DNA of 64,000 nucleotides from Punctularia strigosozonata HHB-11173 SS5 (Eukaryota > Basidiomycota > Agaricomycetes > Corticiales > Punctulariaceae): positions 896,852 to 960,851 of the forward strand of contig NW_006767442.1 in NCBI RefSeq assembly GCF_000264995.1, given 5' to 3'. The translations under genes and the position numbers were made by a program. Below, piece by piece: positions 47,699 to 59,500 of the stretch. Below the pieces are notes generated by a model. The model ran no database searches. It was not told the DNA's origin and saw only the letters and a program-made list of their open reading frames with translations. Positions within the stretch are counted from its first letter, which is position 1. Every line of letters starts with the position of its first letter.

Positions 47699-48861
47699 AT
47701 GTCACAAGAATACACTGAAGCCCAGCTCAAGAGCATGCCCTTCGTCTCGCTTAGACAGGTCGCAAAGGTGAGTGTTCCCCGCGCACACCGTTTGTCCAAC
47801 TTTCTGACACGCGTCATCTCTCAGCAATTTAACATCAACACCCGCTCTCTGAAGGCCGCGGATCTCATTGCGCAGATCCTAGATCCCTCCAAGCGCGTGC
47901 TCACTAAAGCAGGCCAGGAGCTCGCGCAGCGTGAGACTGCGCAACCGCCGCCGCCTCAAGGTTCGCTGAAGAGGAAGAGAGGTAATCTATCATAACCTGC
48001 ATTGATGAAAAGCTCGTCACATCTGTCTCCGTTCCAGCCCTTGGCGAAGAGACGCCGCGGCACGGTATGTTCCTGGGCGTTGCAGATCTCTGCATGTCAT
48101 TCAATGCTGAGACTCCCTTGAACAGCCGCATCCCCCGATGGAGCTCAGCCTTCTTCGTCTGCTGCGCCGGCGGTTTTCGACAAACGTAGGATTGTCCCAA
48201 ATTCCTTACCATCTACCACTTGCTCATCAGTTTCTCGATAGCCGCTCTGCGCCAACTGATGGCAGAAAGAGGTAGCATCCATTTGATTTGACTAGCGTTC
48301 CCGTCACTGACACCGCTGATGTCCCCAGAAGCGGTCCGGATACGATCCGAGTCGCAACACGGAACCGCCGCGCCTGCGCCGTCCATGCCCGCCTTTGCCC
48401 TGGACGCGGCCAAAATCCAGCGCCTGCTGCAGATCGCCTTCGATCTCCCGTTAGACGGGCCAAAGCCAACGGATTCGATTGTATATAGCATCCGCCCGGA
48501 CCCGTCTGCGGCGGACTCTCGTGCCCCGTTCGTGCCCGGTACGGGGATCCCGCAGGACGTGACCGACATTGACTGGGTGTATGCGCTCCTGCAGCGCCAC
48601 CCAGCGTGGACGTTCGCGTTCCTCGAGTGGAAGCGCGAGCCATCGGTGCGCGCGGAGGTGAACGAGGCGTTGTTGAAGGCGAAGGCGCGCGTGCGCACCG
48701 TTGCGGATGCGCTGCAGGACGAGCCGGGCGAGGTGAAGAAGAGCGTCGAGCAACTGTACGAGGCGATCGGGGTGATATTAGAGACGTTGGCCCAACTGAA
48801 GCCGAAGGTACAAGAGAGCTTGAGGGCGGCTGGGATCGACCCGGTCGAGGAGGAGGAGGAG

Positions 48862-48902
<41 letters not shown>

Positions 48903-49278
48903 GATGGAAGAGGTGGTGGTATACCGCCGACCCGTGGCTAAGAAGCGTCGTCGCGAGCCGGACGTTGAGTACGAATACCAGGAGGTCGTCCGACCGGTCG
49001 AGAGCAAGGGCAAGGCGAGGGAAACCGTACGCTATATGCCGCCTGCGTCCCCAGCTCGGCTCCAGAAGCGTCGCAAGCCGATGTACGCGGCTCCGGCAAT
49101 ATACGAGTACGATGGGGTGCCCATTGCCGGACCGAGCGGGACCAATAATCACCACGACGATGAACAGGACGAGGAAGAGGAGGAAGAACGATCCCCCTCA
49201 CCCCCGCCGGTTCCGGTCAAGGGGAAAGGAAAAGCTCCTGCCAAAGGGAAGGGCAAGGGCAAGGGACGCGCGCGGTGA
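47699..49278 (+). CDS. SAP-like N-terminus, acidic and basic tail: likely nuclear/chromatin protein
   Basis: Exons 47699-47767, 47825-47981, 48038-48064, 48126-48185, 48242-48271 and 48329-49278 sum to 1,293 nt and 430 residues. The start MSQEYTEAQLKSMPFVSLRQ then FNINTRSLKAADLIAQIL resembles a SAP-type DNA-binding helix pair. The middle is helical (IDWVYALLQRHPAWTFAFLE). A run of about 20 Glu (48846-48905) and basic patches (KKRRREP, GKGKAPAKGKGKGKGRAR) follow. The composition fits a chromatin or nucleolar protein; I recognise no named family. The fourth intron uses the acceptor CGATAG at 48241, chosen because it gives PALRQLMAER in frame. Confidence 0.7.
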
Positions 49279-49499
49279 CCCTTTACAAATAACATATTCC
49301 TCGTACCCTAGTAATTCTGCTTAACCCAACACGGTGCTTTGCCTCTTACAAACCGTCTGTATATTGAGAGGAAGGACGTCCTAACCTAACCATGAGCCGA
49401 GTAAGACCGAGATGCTCCATACATGGTGCGTAACAGTCGTTGTCCGATAACCACCATTCCAGAGGCCGATTGGGCGCACGACGGTCAGCGTGGAGGGTG

Positions 49500-50180
49500 T
49501 TAGGGGGCGATCCCGCCGAGGTATGGAATGACTGGGACCAGTCTCTGTAGCATCTCCGGTTTCTCGTCCAAAGGTACCCATCCATGTGGCTCCCAACCCT
49601 GGTATGCCTCGTTCATCAACCCCAGAAGCTCGTAGAGCGCGTCGGGAAGCTCCGTAACGCCGTCAACAGGTTTCTCTAGCTTTCTGTTGTTTTTGCTGTA
49701 CGCGTGTACCGACACGGTCGTTAGTCCTGGACCGTCAGCGTTGGCGGCGGTGATTATAGATGAACTTTGGCAAGACACATCCGTGTCTATGTTCCATGGC
49801 CCATCCGACAGACCAAGGATGGCGTTCGTGAGGCGCATCAAAGCCCCGGCGTCACCCTCGTCAAGGATCAAAGCTTTCCCGCTCGCCTCTATCCCTACGC
49901 TGCTGCTTGAAGAGCTGAACATGGCGAAGACATGCATGGGACATTCGATCATGGCGCATGACGACACGGCGAATTGGAGGTTCTCGCGTGAGGGGAAGAA
50001 GGAGAGGGGGTGCGGGTGCGGTTGCGACCGGTTGCGCCAACCTGTAATATCGGATGACCAAACGTACGCAGGCACGTCGGGAGCATCATGTCGTTTGGGG
50101 TAGCACCTCAGCATGATTGCGACCAGGCCTACTGGCAAAGCAACGAATAGCACAGTATTACGGCTGAACCACGACGGCAT
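49500..50180 (-). CDS. Unknown protein with one N-terminal membrane helix
   Basis: Single exon, 226 residues. The N-terminus (MPSWFSRNTVLFVALPVGLV) carries one hydrophobic helix of about 18 residues followed by basic residues, so the protein is probably a signal anchor with a lumenal or cytosolic body. The body has DEGDAGALMRLTNAILGLSD and ends in a Pro/Gly-rich tail. No domain is recognised. Codon use resembles neighbours. The gene is tail to tail with the SAP-like gene. Confidence 0.6.
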   Translation of the reverse strand: MPSWFSRNTVLFVALPVGLVAIMLRCYPKRHDAPDVPAYVWSSDITGWRNRSQPHPHPLSFFPSRENLQFAVSSCAMIECPMHVFAMFSSSSSSVGIEASGKALILDEGDAGALMRLTNAILGLSDGPWNIDTDVSCQSSSIITAANADGPGLTTVSVHAYSKNNRKLEKPVDGVTELPDALYELLGLMNEAYQGWEPHGWVPLDEKPEMLQRLVPVIPYLGGIAP

Positions 50181-50881
50181 ATCGAGAGGGTGAAGTCAGG
50201 AGTGATCCTTGTGCAATGGAATGCCCATCTGTAATCGACTCAGCGGATAAGTAACAGCACTGAATTTGCGTGGGCATGTAGAGGCTATCCACAACAGCTT
50301 CTGATGATCGCAGTTATACCTGCTGCGCCATTTGACACGAGACCGGGCTGCATGCAGTCGACTATAGGCATAAGCGTCAGGAATAAGTTGCACCTCGGGC
50401 CATCTGTTAAAGCCAGATGAGTGCTCGATGAACCCGATATACCGACACGGGGATGTGGAGGCAGCGCGTGGCACGTGAGAAGCGTCGGGATCGCGTCGGG
50501 ATTTCTCCGAATGCGGATGCGAGCACCGCCACTCGCTGCCTGTTGCGACGGTCAACCGCCACGAGGCGGACCGGGCACTGACCGGGCTCTCCTCCTGAGC
50601 TCGCCCAGGAAGTCCCTGGGGCAGCCCCCAGCGTACTATTCGTGCTCCCCGGCTCTACCGTGCTTGATTCATTAGCTTCGTCCTGGTGGGTGCGTGGATA
50701 ACGCGCAGGAGTCGAGCTTTGCTGACGATCCTGGAATAGATTCGCACACGATAATATCCTGGACGGGTTTTCTGGTTTCTGAACTTCACAATTGTGTGAG
50801 TATGGCATTCGGGTATTGGTTGCATATGCTAATACCATGTCGCCCCAATAGGACGTGCGGGACGCGCACGATCGCGACGCG
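50181..50881. other. Divergent upstream region, no gene recognised
   Basis: 701 bases between the membrane-anchored protein and the F-box-like gene. Frames here are short. An upstream non-coding exon for the F-box-like gene is possible. Confidence 0.5.
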
Positions 50882-52240
50882 ATGGCTGACGCGACGATGC
50901 TCGACTCTCATCCAGAGCTGACCACGATGGCCTCCACCGGATCGGACCCGGGATCTCACAATTCAAAGCAGAAGGCAGCCCGGCCTACCCTCGCCTCGCT
51001 TGCGAAGACGATCAAGCCCCCTGCGCATCCCCTCCATTTTGTCCAGAAGGCGCCCCGGCCGACGATAACATCCTCCAGGCCTGCCATACGTCCCCTACCG
51101 CGACGCGATGCGGGACAGATCAGCTCTCGAGCCGCCGGCAAGCAACCAGCTCTCCCAACGCGTCCGGCAGCACGTTCGACCGCACACTCTTCGCAGCTGA
51201 TCACGCGCCCTACCGCGACTCCGATCCCATGGACTCATTCCGACGACCGGGATGAACCTCCCGCACTCGCTGGTCACACCTCGCCCTGGCCAAAGCTTCC
51301 CTACGAACTCGTCCAGCAGATCCTTACCACTGCCGCGCGGTTCTCGTGCAAGCATGCGTGCGCCATGTCATTGGTCAACAAGACCTCGCGATGGGAAGTC
51401 TCCCGCCTGGTGGCGACGCACAAGGGCGCCGTGCGCTTCGTCGAGCACGCGCAAGCCGCGGAGATCGTGCACCTCGGTAATCCTCAAATGATTCGCCACC
51501 TGTGGTTGGCCAGCTCGACGGAGGATAGTCTTCGCCTGGTCGTGACTGCGGCAGCCGGGCTTGAATCGCTATGCATGGCGACCTATGACCTCGAGCGCCT
51601 CTTTACAGAATACACATTCGACCGCAGCGCAGCGAGCGGCTCCGGTTCCATGGTGCTGGACAGCGCACCCATCAGCTTCCCTCGAGGTCTGTCCCTCACG
51701 CTCGACCAACCGCCGCATTGGGTGTGTCCGATGTACGAGCGCGTGTGCGACCCGGAGGTATGGCTCGCGTTCTCGCGCGCGGTGACGCGTCTGCGGTTGA
51801 CCGAGTTCCGAATCGACGACGAACGGAAGGAGGCCGCGGTCAGCGCCTTGCTCAAGAGGCTCCCGAACGTGACGCATCTCGCGTTGCCGGCGTTCCGGTG
51901 CCAGCCATACACGCCCGTCGAGCTCATGCGGAGGATGCGAAGGGTGAAGAGGTGGCTGGCGACAGCGAGCCAGAGCGTGCGGGTCGTGGTACTGGTTGTA
52001 GACTGGGAGGATTGGGTGACGGCCAACGGGTGGACAAGCTCAGCGCGACGCGCGTTCGATCGGCTGGTGGCGAGCTTGAAGGGTCTGGACGAGCGGTTTT
52101 ACGTCGTGGCCGGGAGGGCAAAGGCCGGGGAGGAAGCGAAAGCGCGGAGGAGAATATGGGAGGAGGAGAGGTGGGTCGGGGAGGATGTATGGGATAAGGC
52201 TACAAGGACAAGGAGGAAGGTCTGCGGAGAGGTGGTATAA
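50882..52240 (+). CDS. F-box-like protein
   Basis: Single-exon frame from ATG 50882, 452 residues. The first 135 residues are disordered (Pro/Arg/Ser/Thr rich). An F-box-like motif follows at about residues 142-180: LPYELVQQILTTAARFSC, then KHACAMSLVNKTSRWEV, as is common in agaricomycete F-box families. The rest alternates Leu-rich segments (LESLCMATYDLERLF, LRLTEFRIDDERKEA, LPNVTHLALPAFRC) that look like degenerate leucine-rich repeats for substrate binding. F-box proteins link substrates to SCF ubiquitin ligases; the target is unknown. The C-terminus is basic. Confidence 0.7.
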   Translation: MADATMLDSHPELTTMASTGSDPGSHNSKQKAARPTLASLAKTIKPPAHPLHFVQKAPRPTITSSRPAIRPLPRRDAGQISSRAAGKQPALPTRPAARSTAHSSQLITRPTATPIPWTHSDDRDEPPALAGHTSPWPKLPYELVQQILTTAARFSCKHACAMSLVNKTSRWEVSRLVATHKGAVRFVEHAQAAEIVHLGNPQMIRHLWLASSTEDSLRLVVTAAAGLESLCMATYDLERLFTEYTFDRSAASGSGSMVLDSAPISFPRGLSLTLDQPPHWVCPMYERVCDPEVWLAFSRAVTRLRLTEFRIDDERKEAAVSALLKRLPNVTHLALPAFRCQPYTPVELMRRMRRVKRWLATASQSVRVVVLVVDWEDWVTANGWTSSARRAFDRLVASLKGLDERFYVVAGRAKAGEEAKARRRIWEEERWVGEDVWDKATRTRRKVCGEVV

Positions 52241-52955
52241 AGACGTTTCATTCCGGATATTACTGCCTCATTTAACAACGTGCACCGACGTCGCCTCTTC
52301 CACAGGTGATTCAAACTTCCCTTTGCGTCCATGGTCCCGGCTTGGTAAATTGATGGTAGAAGATTACTATCTGCCCTCAGTCCCAGTCACGTTCTTCCTT
52401 CCGCCCTCCCGTTCATTCGCTATTGGATTCCTGTTTTCAACTGCGAGCTTTTCAAATGTCCCTGAGCGATGTCAATACTCACTTGCGTCACTTGCATCAT
52501 ATAACCAGCTTTACGCTATTGTTTCTCAGGCGGGTTATTGAGTGTCGTCGATTCATCAGCCTCTCTTTCTCATATCGCTGCCGTGCCTCGGTCATTCCCG
52601 TCGAATGCGGCCTCGCAAGTGGTTGTCGAGTCACATGTTCTATCTTGAATATTGCAAGTGATGCGGCCACAGGCAAGAAAAGATAGATGGGCAACAAAAG
52701 TTTACATGTCAGAGATGTAGATACTTTGGGAATCGGTCCGGCGTACGCGCGGGTCAAACCTTGGAGCTGGAGTGGTCGGTACTATGGGTCGTCACAAGAA
52801 ATTATGCTACAGCTCACGATCGAGGACAAGTGCAGAGTCCGTGCGTAGCAGTACAGTGTATGAGGTCTACTGTGATTAAACAGAGTTCGCAGTTCCTGAT
52901 GGCGAGATGGCAGAAATCTACCACGAAATATAGAAAGACATCATTAATTGAGTGG
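52241..52955. other. Intergenic between convergent genes, nothing recognised
   Basis: 715 bases of AT-richer sequence than its surroundings with no long frame. It likely includes both 3' UTRs. Confidence 0.5.
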
Positions 52956-54431
52956 TTACCAATCCGGAAGAGGATGGTTCAGGCGGCGTAGCTCGTCAAC
53001 GAGTTCCGCAGCCATGGGCCTGTCCGATGGGTGGGGAACCCAGCAACGTTGCATCAAGGTCCACAGGTTGTCAGGTAGATGCGGACCGGGACATTCGTAG
53101 TTCGAGGGGCGCCGCATGAGGCCTCCGCTGCAAATCGTCCATTGGACTGCAGAGTTGTTGACGATGTTCCAAAATGGAGGTTTCAGGGTATACGCCTTGA
53201 GACGACGCGTTAGAACGTCGTCTGGCAGGTTCGACGAGCCAAACTGACTTCACCGCAAACGTGACCAAAGGCGTATATATCAGTAGAGCGGGTGGGAAAC
53301 CGCTCTTCCTCACCCACCAGCTCCTGAGGAAGCCATCGAAGGTGAGATAGGCCAACAGCGGTTCCAACCGTGGCCTCGTTTGATACGAAGGCCAAACCGA
53401 AGTCGGTGAGGAGAGCCGACCCATCATCGTCAACGAGAATATTGGCCTGTCATCGTTGTTGTGACGGATCACGTATGCGAGAGCATTTCAGTGGCTTACA
53501 GCGCGTAAATCGGCATGGATAACAGCTTGATCGTGAAGATATGACAATCCTGTCGCGACATCCAATAACTGTGCGGTATTGGTGAGTTCAGGACCACAAA
53601 TATACGCACTGGTAACGTCACTTACCAATGCATTGATCTCCATTCCGGTACACCTCTGTTTTTGAATGTAATTCAGCAAGTTCCCGTTGCATTTCCAGGG
53701 CAAGACGATGGCGGGGCGCGTAGGAATGGTCACCCGGTCGACGCCATGGAAGGGGAGCACATTCGGGTGCTTCAGTTGTGCCCATATCGCAGCCTCCCGG
53801 TATAGCATCTAGAATCATTTCATGTTAGAAGCCGTCATGAGGTGTCTGCAAGTAAACAACTGCAACCTGATGTGATGGATCGGTGCCGTCCGCGTTATGC
53901 GCCCGTAATCGCTTCAGAACGACTTTTCCCCCGCGCCTTTGGCCAAGGAATATGTCTGCGAAGCCGCCTTGGTATCGAGGAAACATTGTGTTTGCGCAGC
54001 TGCTGTCGTTCACATAGAATTTCGAAGAAACGACACCGTAATAACGGCTCAATCGTGCTAGCAAAAAGATCTTCGAGCTCCGCCGAAAGGCTGTTGTTTG
54101 TGAGGAGTAAACATCATTGATTGACGATTGATAGACAGCCGTGCGATCGAGATCCTGATACGAAATTAGTACGGCAATCGTTCACGCGTCAAGACACCGA
54201 ACACACCTCCTGCAAGAGATCGACTAATTCTTGCGCAAGCGTGAGAGGTAGCTTCATGACATTCTCGCATGTAAGGATCAAGTCCTTGGGCAGGGATGTC
54301 CACACATGGCGCATGATCTCAACTTCCGCGTCGGAAAGGGCGTGGGCCTGCGCCCGCGACCGCGCGCCCCATTGGGAGGTCTGACTCGATGTGATCCGTA
54401 AATCCGGCTCGCTGACCAGAGTTTTTGACAT
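52956..54431 (-). CDS. Protein kinase of the tyrosine-kinase-like group expanded in agaricomycetes
   Basis: Exons join an N-terminal helical region (LPLTLAQELVDLLQE) to a complete kinase domain. Glycine loop is YQGGFADIFLGQ, catalytic Lys in GGKVVLKRLR, helix C in LYREAAIWAQLKHPNVLPFHG, catalytic loop VIHADLRAANILVD, DFG in LLTDFGLAF, then DIYAFGHVCGEAYTLKPPFW and RCWVPHPSDRPMAAELVDEL at the end. The intron after VCGE (GTCAGT donor, TCAAG acceptor) restores subdomain IX. The catalytic loop has HADLRAAN instead of HRDLKxxN; the Asp and Asn are kept, so activity is likely. The start is uncertain: I chose the ATG at 54431 (MSKTLVSEP); the frame is open to 54635. Confidence 0.75.
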
Positions 54432-54615
54432 CCTTGCGTCGGGCGAGTCTCGCTTCCATTCCCATGGCGCTATTCTCCGGACAGCCGCGATAATTGGACA
54501 CGGTAGCCACCCAAAGCGCAACAGAATAATGGCATTTGGCATCCGGATGTTGCTGGCGCATCGTTTTGTCTGACCATCATGGCTGCGGGATATCCTCCGT
54601 TGATTTCCTCCTCGT

Positions 54616-55312
54616 CTAGTGATAGGTGAGCTCAAACAGCGGGTAGTTCAATATAAGAACATGCTCATATGCACGAACCTGCATCTGCACCAAGACTTTG
54701 AGGACAGTCATCAGTATGGAATCCAGCTAGCTGTCGAAGCTGTTCCCCGTACCTCGATAAGCCTGGAGCGGGGTTTGATCTTCCCCAGCAGATGAAGAAT
54801 TAGGCCGTAAAGGTGTAAGATCGCATCCCATACGTAGAGCCAAACACCCAAGACTAAAAATAGTGAGAATGGAAGGCTGCGGTCGTTGCACGAGCGGCGC
54901 TGAAGGGCTGTATGCGAGTGGGGCGTAGTAGCGTCGTCCGAGGTCTCTCTGCTATGCAAGTCCTCGGAGCGCGTTAGCAACGGATTCAATGTCGACGACA
55001 TCGAGCCGTCACTATCGTCCGAAGAAATAAATGGCATGGGGGAGTTGTGAGAGGGCGGGGTCTAGTTTGAATGACTAGAGGTGTACGTCAGCTATAGAAC
55101 TCACGCACGGCGGGTCGTACTACGGGACCGGGAACTTTATATCGTGGCAAAGGGCTGCAGGGAAGGGCGAAGGAAGGCGCTTGGAGGACCACCAAGCCTA
55201 TATCCATGCGGCGCCAAAACTTCGCAGCGGCGCCTTTGGCGCATGCCATGGCCATAACGAACGCCAGGGTTTTTGTCCAAATAGACGACAACACTGCCCA
55301 ATTGTCCTGCAT
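54616..55312 (-). CDS. Unknown multi-helix membrane protein (193 residues)
   Basis: Exons 55312-55109, 55061-54753 and 54684-54616 sum to 582 nt in consistent phase. Helix-like segments are TLAFVMAMACAKG near the start, VVLQAPSFALPCSPL, and LPFSLFLVLGVWLYVWDAIL with LYGLILHLLG late in the protein, separated by a Ser/Asp-rich loop. No family is recognised; it has the look of fungal multi-pass proteins of unknown function. The start at 55312 follows an in-frame stop, but a further upstream exon cannot be excluded. The gene is on the same strand as, and just upstream of, the kinase. Confidence 0.5.
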
Positions 55313-56595
55313 GGATGTTTATCCGCCCGGGGAATGGAGGGTGGTACGCCCTGAGGTGCGGAGTCCTCCGCGGAGCAGCGTGGCTATCGGATGCCGAAGG
55401 TTGAAAGCCTCGATTTCAGCTCTGGAGCTACGAGTGGCAATAGCGCGATTTGAAAAGGGTTCTCGTCGTGTATTCGTTCCAGCCTCAGAACCAAAGGATG
55501 TAAATCGAATTCGTGGCGACCATTTCCCGCATGTTGCTTCTCTGCGCGTCTGCATGACAGGGACACCGAGTCTCTCCAGTGCGCAAAAACGTGTTCGCCT
55601 GGAGACAAATCTTGCGGTCTCGGTTATTCAACTGCCGTCTCTCCCACTTGAGAGTTCGAGTAGAAGGCATTCGGACAGAAGAACCGACCGTTTGAGCATG
55701 CGACGTCCTGATAATATGCGTCGGCGGCGATGTTTTGGTCTCTGTCGTCTGGTCCCGGATCAGTGAGGGGCGTCAAGCCGAGTAAGGACTGGAGATGACA
55801 GATGAACATGTCAGCCAATGCAGGAGGTCCTTGCTCTCATTAATGTTGTATCGGCCTCTGCTCTCTGGCCCCGGGTGACCGAGGGGTTTCGAGCCGAGTA
55901 AGGACTGGAGATGACAGATGAACATGTGAACCAACCGCACGAAGTCTCTTGCTCTCATTAAGGTCTTGCTCTCATTAGGGTCCGGCTCTGAGTCAACAAT
56001 TGGATAACAGATGGAGACAGGACCCGGACCAAGTCCAAGATGAACATGAGGGCGTCGTTGTCGAAACCTTATTCAAGCGCCAACTGTTGGATGAAATGCC
56101 GGCCATATCCACCGGATGCGTGTGTCCATGATTAGAGCGTTGCAGCTGCCTGAGTGGCCATGCATGGCGGAGGAACCCTGGAAAGACCTGTATCCAAGTA
56201 CAATTCTACTCCGAGGTCGAGGACTTGGATCAGGGAGGGGACGATCTCGATGCCGAAGACGATAATGAGCGCTGTGAAACGAGGCTATTGAGGCGTGAAC
56301 ATTCCGATGAAGCGGTTCTGTTGAGAGTGGTAGTGAGTCATGCGGATGACGTCGGACGTAAAAGATACGCGACCAAAAATTTCCCTTACGCGCTCTCTCC
56401 TCTGCGCATCCTCCTCCTGCTGTCGAGCGCTGCTCGTGTTTATGATTTTCACCCAAAGCACTCGCGACGAGTAAGTTGGCCTCGCGTTCCCATTCCTTTC
56501 TGCTCGCTATACGGGATTCTGACCAGCGTCCAGTTATCTGAGCGACCTCGTCTTCTCCCTCACTCCCTGAAGACCGAAGGAGTCCCCCACCCACC
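55313..56595. other. Intergenic with a tandem duplication; upstream of carbamoyl-phosphate synthase
   Basis: A plus-strand frame of about 190 codons overlaps the membrane gene's start and is probably chance. The repeat at 55741-55972 is the main visible structure. The last 300 bases are pyrimidine-rich and should carry the CPSase promoter. I see no upstream attenuator-type reading frame I can defend. Confidence 0.4.
55741..55972. repeat. Tandem duplication, period about 116 bp
   Basis: The block containing AGCCGAGTAAGGACTGGAG and ATGACAGATGAACATGT occurs at about 55776 and again at about 55892. Both copies are followed by CTTGCTCTCATTAA; the second copy adds a short repeat of CTTGCTCTCATTA. 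Confidence 0.85.
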
Positions 56596-59500
56596 ATGTT
56601 GGTACGACACATCACAAAACAAGCAAGCAGTATACGGACGGCCGCGTCGTTCTCTCGTCTGGCTCGTGCAGTGCATCCTACCGCAACCCGCGCCCTGCAT
56701 GCGAGCGCGACCCGTTACGCCGTGGCGTCCGCCGCCGTCGGGGACTACGGCGCTGAAGACAGCGAGCACGTCCTCAACTCGCCCTCAGAGCTCGCGCGCA
56801 AGATTTCGGCCAAGGTCCTCCCCAAGATCGCGCGCCCGGACGTGAAGAAGGTGCTCATCGTCGGCAGCGGCGGCCTTAGCATCGGCCAGGCGGGCGAGTT
56901 CGACTACTCGGGCTCGCAGGCGCTCAAGGCCCTTCGCGAACAAGGTGTCGACGCCGTGCTCATCAACCCGAACATTGCCACCTGGCAGACGTCGCATGAA
57001 CTCGCGGCAGAGGTCTATTTCCTGCCCATAACCGCGGACTACGTTGCCTACGTGCTTGAGAAGGAGCAGCCGGACGGCATCCTGCTCACGTTCGGTGGCC
57101 AGAGTGCGCTGAACGTCGGCATTGAGCTTGACCGTATGGGTGTCCTCGACCGACTCGGCGTGCAGGTCCTCGGCACGCCCATTCGCACGCTCGAGGTTTC
57201 CGAAGATCGTGATTTGTTCGTCAAGGCGCTCAAGGGTACGTTCACTTATTTCTTTGTACGAGCATTTGGCTGACGTATCTATATAGAAATCGACATTCCG
57301 GTTGCTACCAGCACGGCTGTCTCCTCGGTCAACGATGCGCTCGCGGCAGCAGAGAAGATCGGCTATCCTGTCATCCTTCGGTCTGCATTCACTCTAGGTG
57401 GTCTCGGTTCTGGCTTTGCGAACAACCCGGATGAGCTGCGCGACCTCAGCGCCAAATCGCTTAGTCTCGCGCCTCAGGTTCTCATCGAGCGCAGTATGAA
57501 GGGATGGAAAGAACTCGAGTACGAGGTCGTCCGCGACGCTGCCGATGTATGCACATAAGCCTACTCCTTCACCCCAAGACATGCTGACGAGGCGACACGC
57601 AGAACACGATCATTTGCTGCAATATGGAGAACTTCGACCCCCTCGGCACGCACACTGGTGACTCGATCGTCGTTGCTCCGTCGCAGACGCTCCCGGACGA
57701 CGAGTACCACATGCTACGTACCGCCGCGATCAAGGTCATCCGTCACCTCGGCGTTGTCGGCGAGTGCAATATCCAATACGCGCTCAACCCGTACTCCCGT
57801 GAATACTGCGTCATCGAAGTCAACGCTCGGTATGTCACCGCATATGCACCCTCGGTGTTACTAACGACCGTCATCCAGTCTCTCCCGGTCGTCCGCGCTC
57901 GCCAGCAAGGCGACCGGCTATCCGCTCGCCTACACTGCTGCCAAGATCGCACTCGGCTACACGCTCCCAGAACTGCCCAACGCCGTGACGAAGACGACAA
58001 CGGCTTGCTTTGAGCCTTCGCTCGACTACATCGTGACCAAGATCCCTCGTTGGGACCTCGCCAAATTCGGCAAGCAGGTCGCTCGTCAGGTCGGGTCCGC
58101 GATGAAGTCGGTTGGCGAGGTGATGGCTATCGGACGCACGTTCGAGGAGAGCCTTCAAAAGGCGATCCGGCAGGTTGACCCGCGCTACTGCGGGTTCGAA
58201 GCGTACGTGAACCCGGAGGACCTGGACGAGACTTTGAGCGTTCCTACGGACACGAGGCTGTTTGCTGTCGCGGACGCGATGTTGAACAAGGGCTACTCTG
58301 TGGACCGCATCCATGACTTGACCAAGATCGACAAGGTAAGGATATGTACCTTCAGTACTATTCAGCGCTGATGCAGTTATCACAGTGGTTCTTGTACAAG
58401 ATCGAGAATATCGTTCAAATGCAGCAAACGCTCAAGACCGCTGGCTCCGTTGAGGCCATCGACCGTGACTTGATGCTCCGCGCAAAACAGACCGGGTTCT
58501 CTGACCTGCACATCGCCAAGCTCATCGGTTCCACAGAGGACGCCGTCCGTGCCCATCGCAAGTCCCTCGGCGTTACGCCGTTCGTCAAGCGAATCGACAC
58601 GCTCGCGGCCGAGTACCCGGCACACACCAACTACCTTTACACGACCTATAACGCGACGGAACACGACGTCGAGTTCGACGAACACGGCACGATGGTCCTC
58701 GGCTCGGGAGTGTACCGTATCGGGAGCTCGGTCGAGTTTGACTGGTGCGCGGTCACGTGCGCGCGCAAGCTGCGGGACATGGGCAAGCGGACCATCATGA
58801 TCAACTACAACCCCGAGACGGTGTCGACGGATTATGATGAAGCGGATCGGATGTACTTCGAAGAGCTGGGCTTCGAGCGCGTGATGGACATCTACGAGCT
58901 GGAGCAGGCGCAGGGCGTCGTCGTCAGCGTCGGAGGGCAGCTGCCGCAGAACATTGCGCTTCGCATGAAGCAGAACGGCGTGAACGTGCTCGGAACGGAT
59001 CCGGAGATGATCGACAGCGCGGAGGACAGGCACAAGTTCTCGAAGATCCTGGACAGCATCGGCGTTGACCAGCCCGAGTGGGCCGAGGTTTCGAGCGTGG
59101 ATGCGGCGAAAGCATTCGCGCGCGAGGTTGGCTACCCTGTCTTGATCCGGCCGTCGTACGTTCTCTCGGGTGCCGCGATGAACGTCGTGTACGAGGAGGC
59201 GGCGTTGGAGCACAATTTATCGGCGGCGGCTGACGTGTCGCCGCTGCACCCGGTCGTGGTCACGAAGTTCATCGACGGCGCGCAGGAGATCGACGTCGAC
59301 GCGGTTGCGCACGAGGGCAAGCTGCTCATTCACGCCGTGTCGGAGCACGTCGAGAACGCGGGCGTGCACTCGGGCGACGCGACGCTTGTGCTGCCGCCGT
59401 ACACGCTCCCGGAGCGGGACATGGCGCGCATGAAGGAGATCGCGGAGAAGGTGGCAAAAGCGTTCGATATCTCGGGGCCGTTCAATATGCAAGTCATCCG

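Noticed and set aside
48846-48905. The GAG/GAA repeat as a sequencing artefact
   Set aside because: It is in frame, encodes a plausible acidic run in a nuclear-type protein and both codons are mixed, so I kept it as coding.
55206-55766. A 186-codon plus-strand frame before the CPSase gene
   Set aside because: It overlaps the first exon of a better-supported minus-strand membrane protein and shows no domain.
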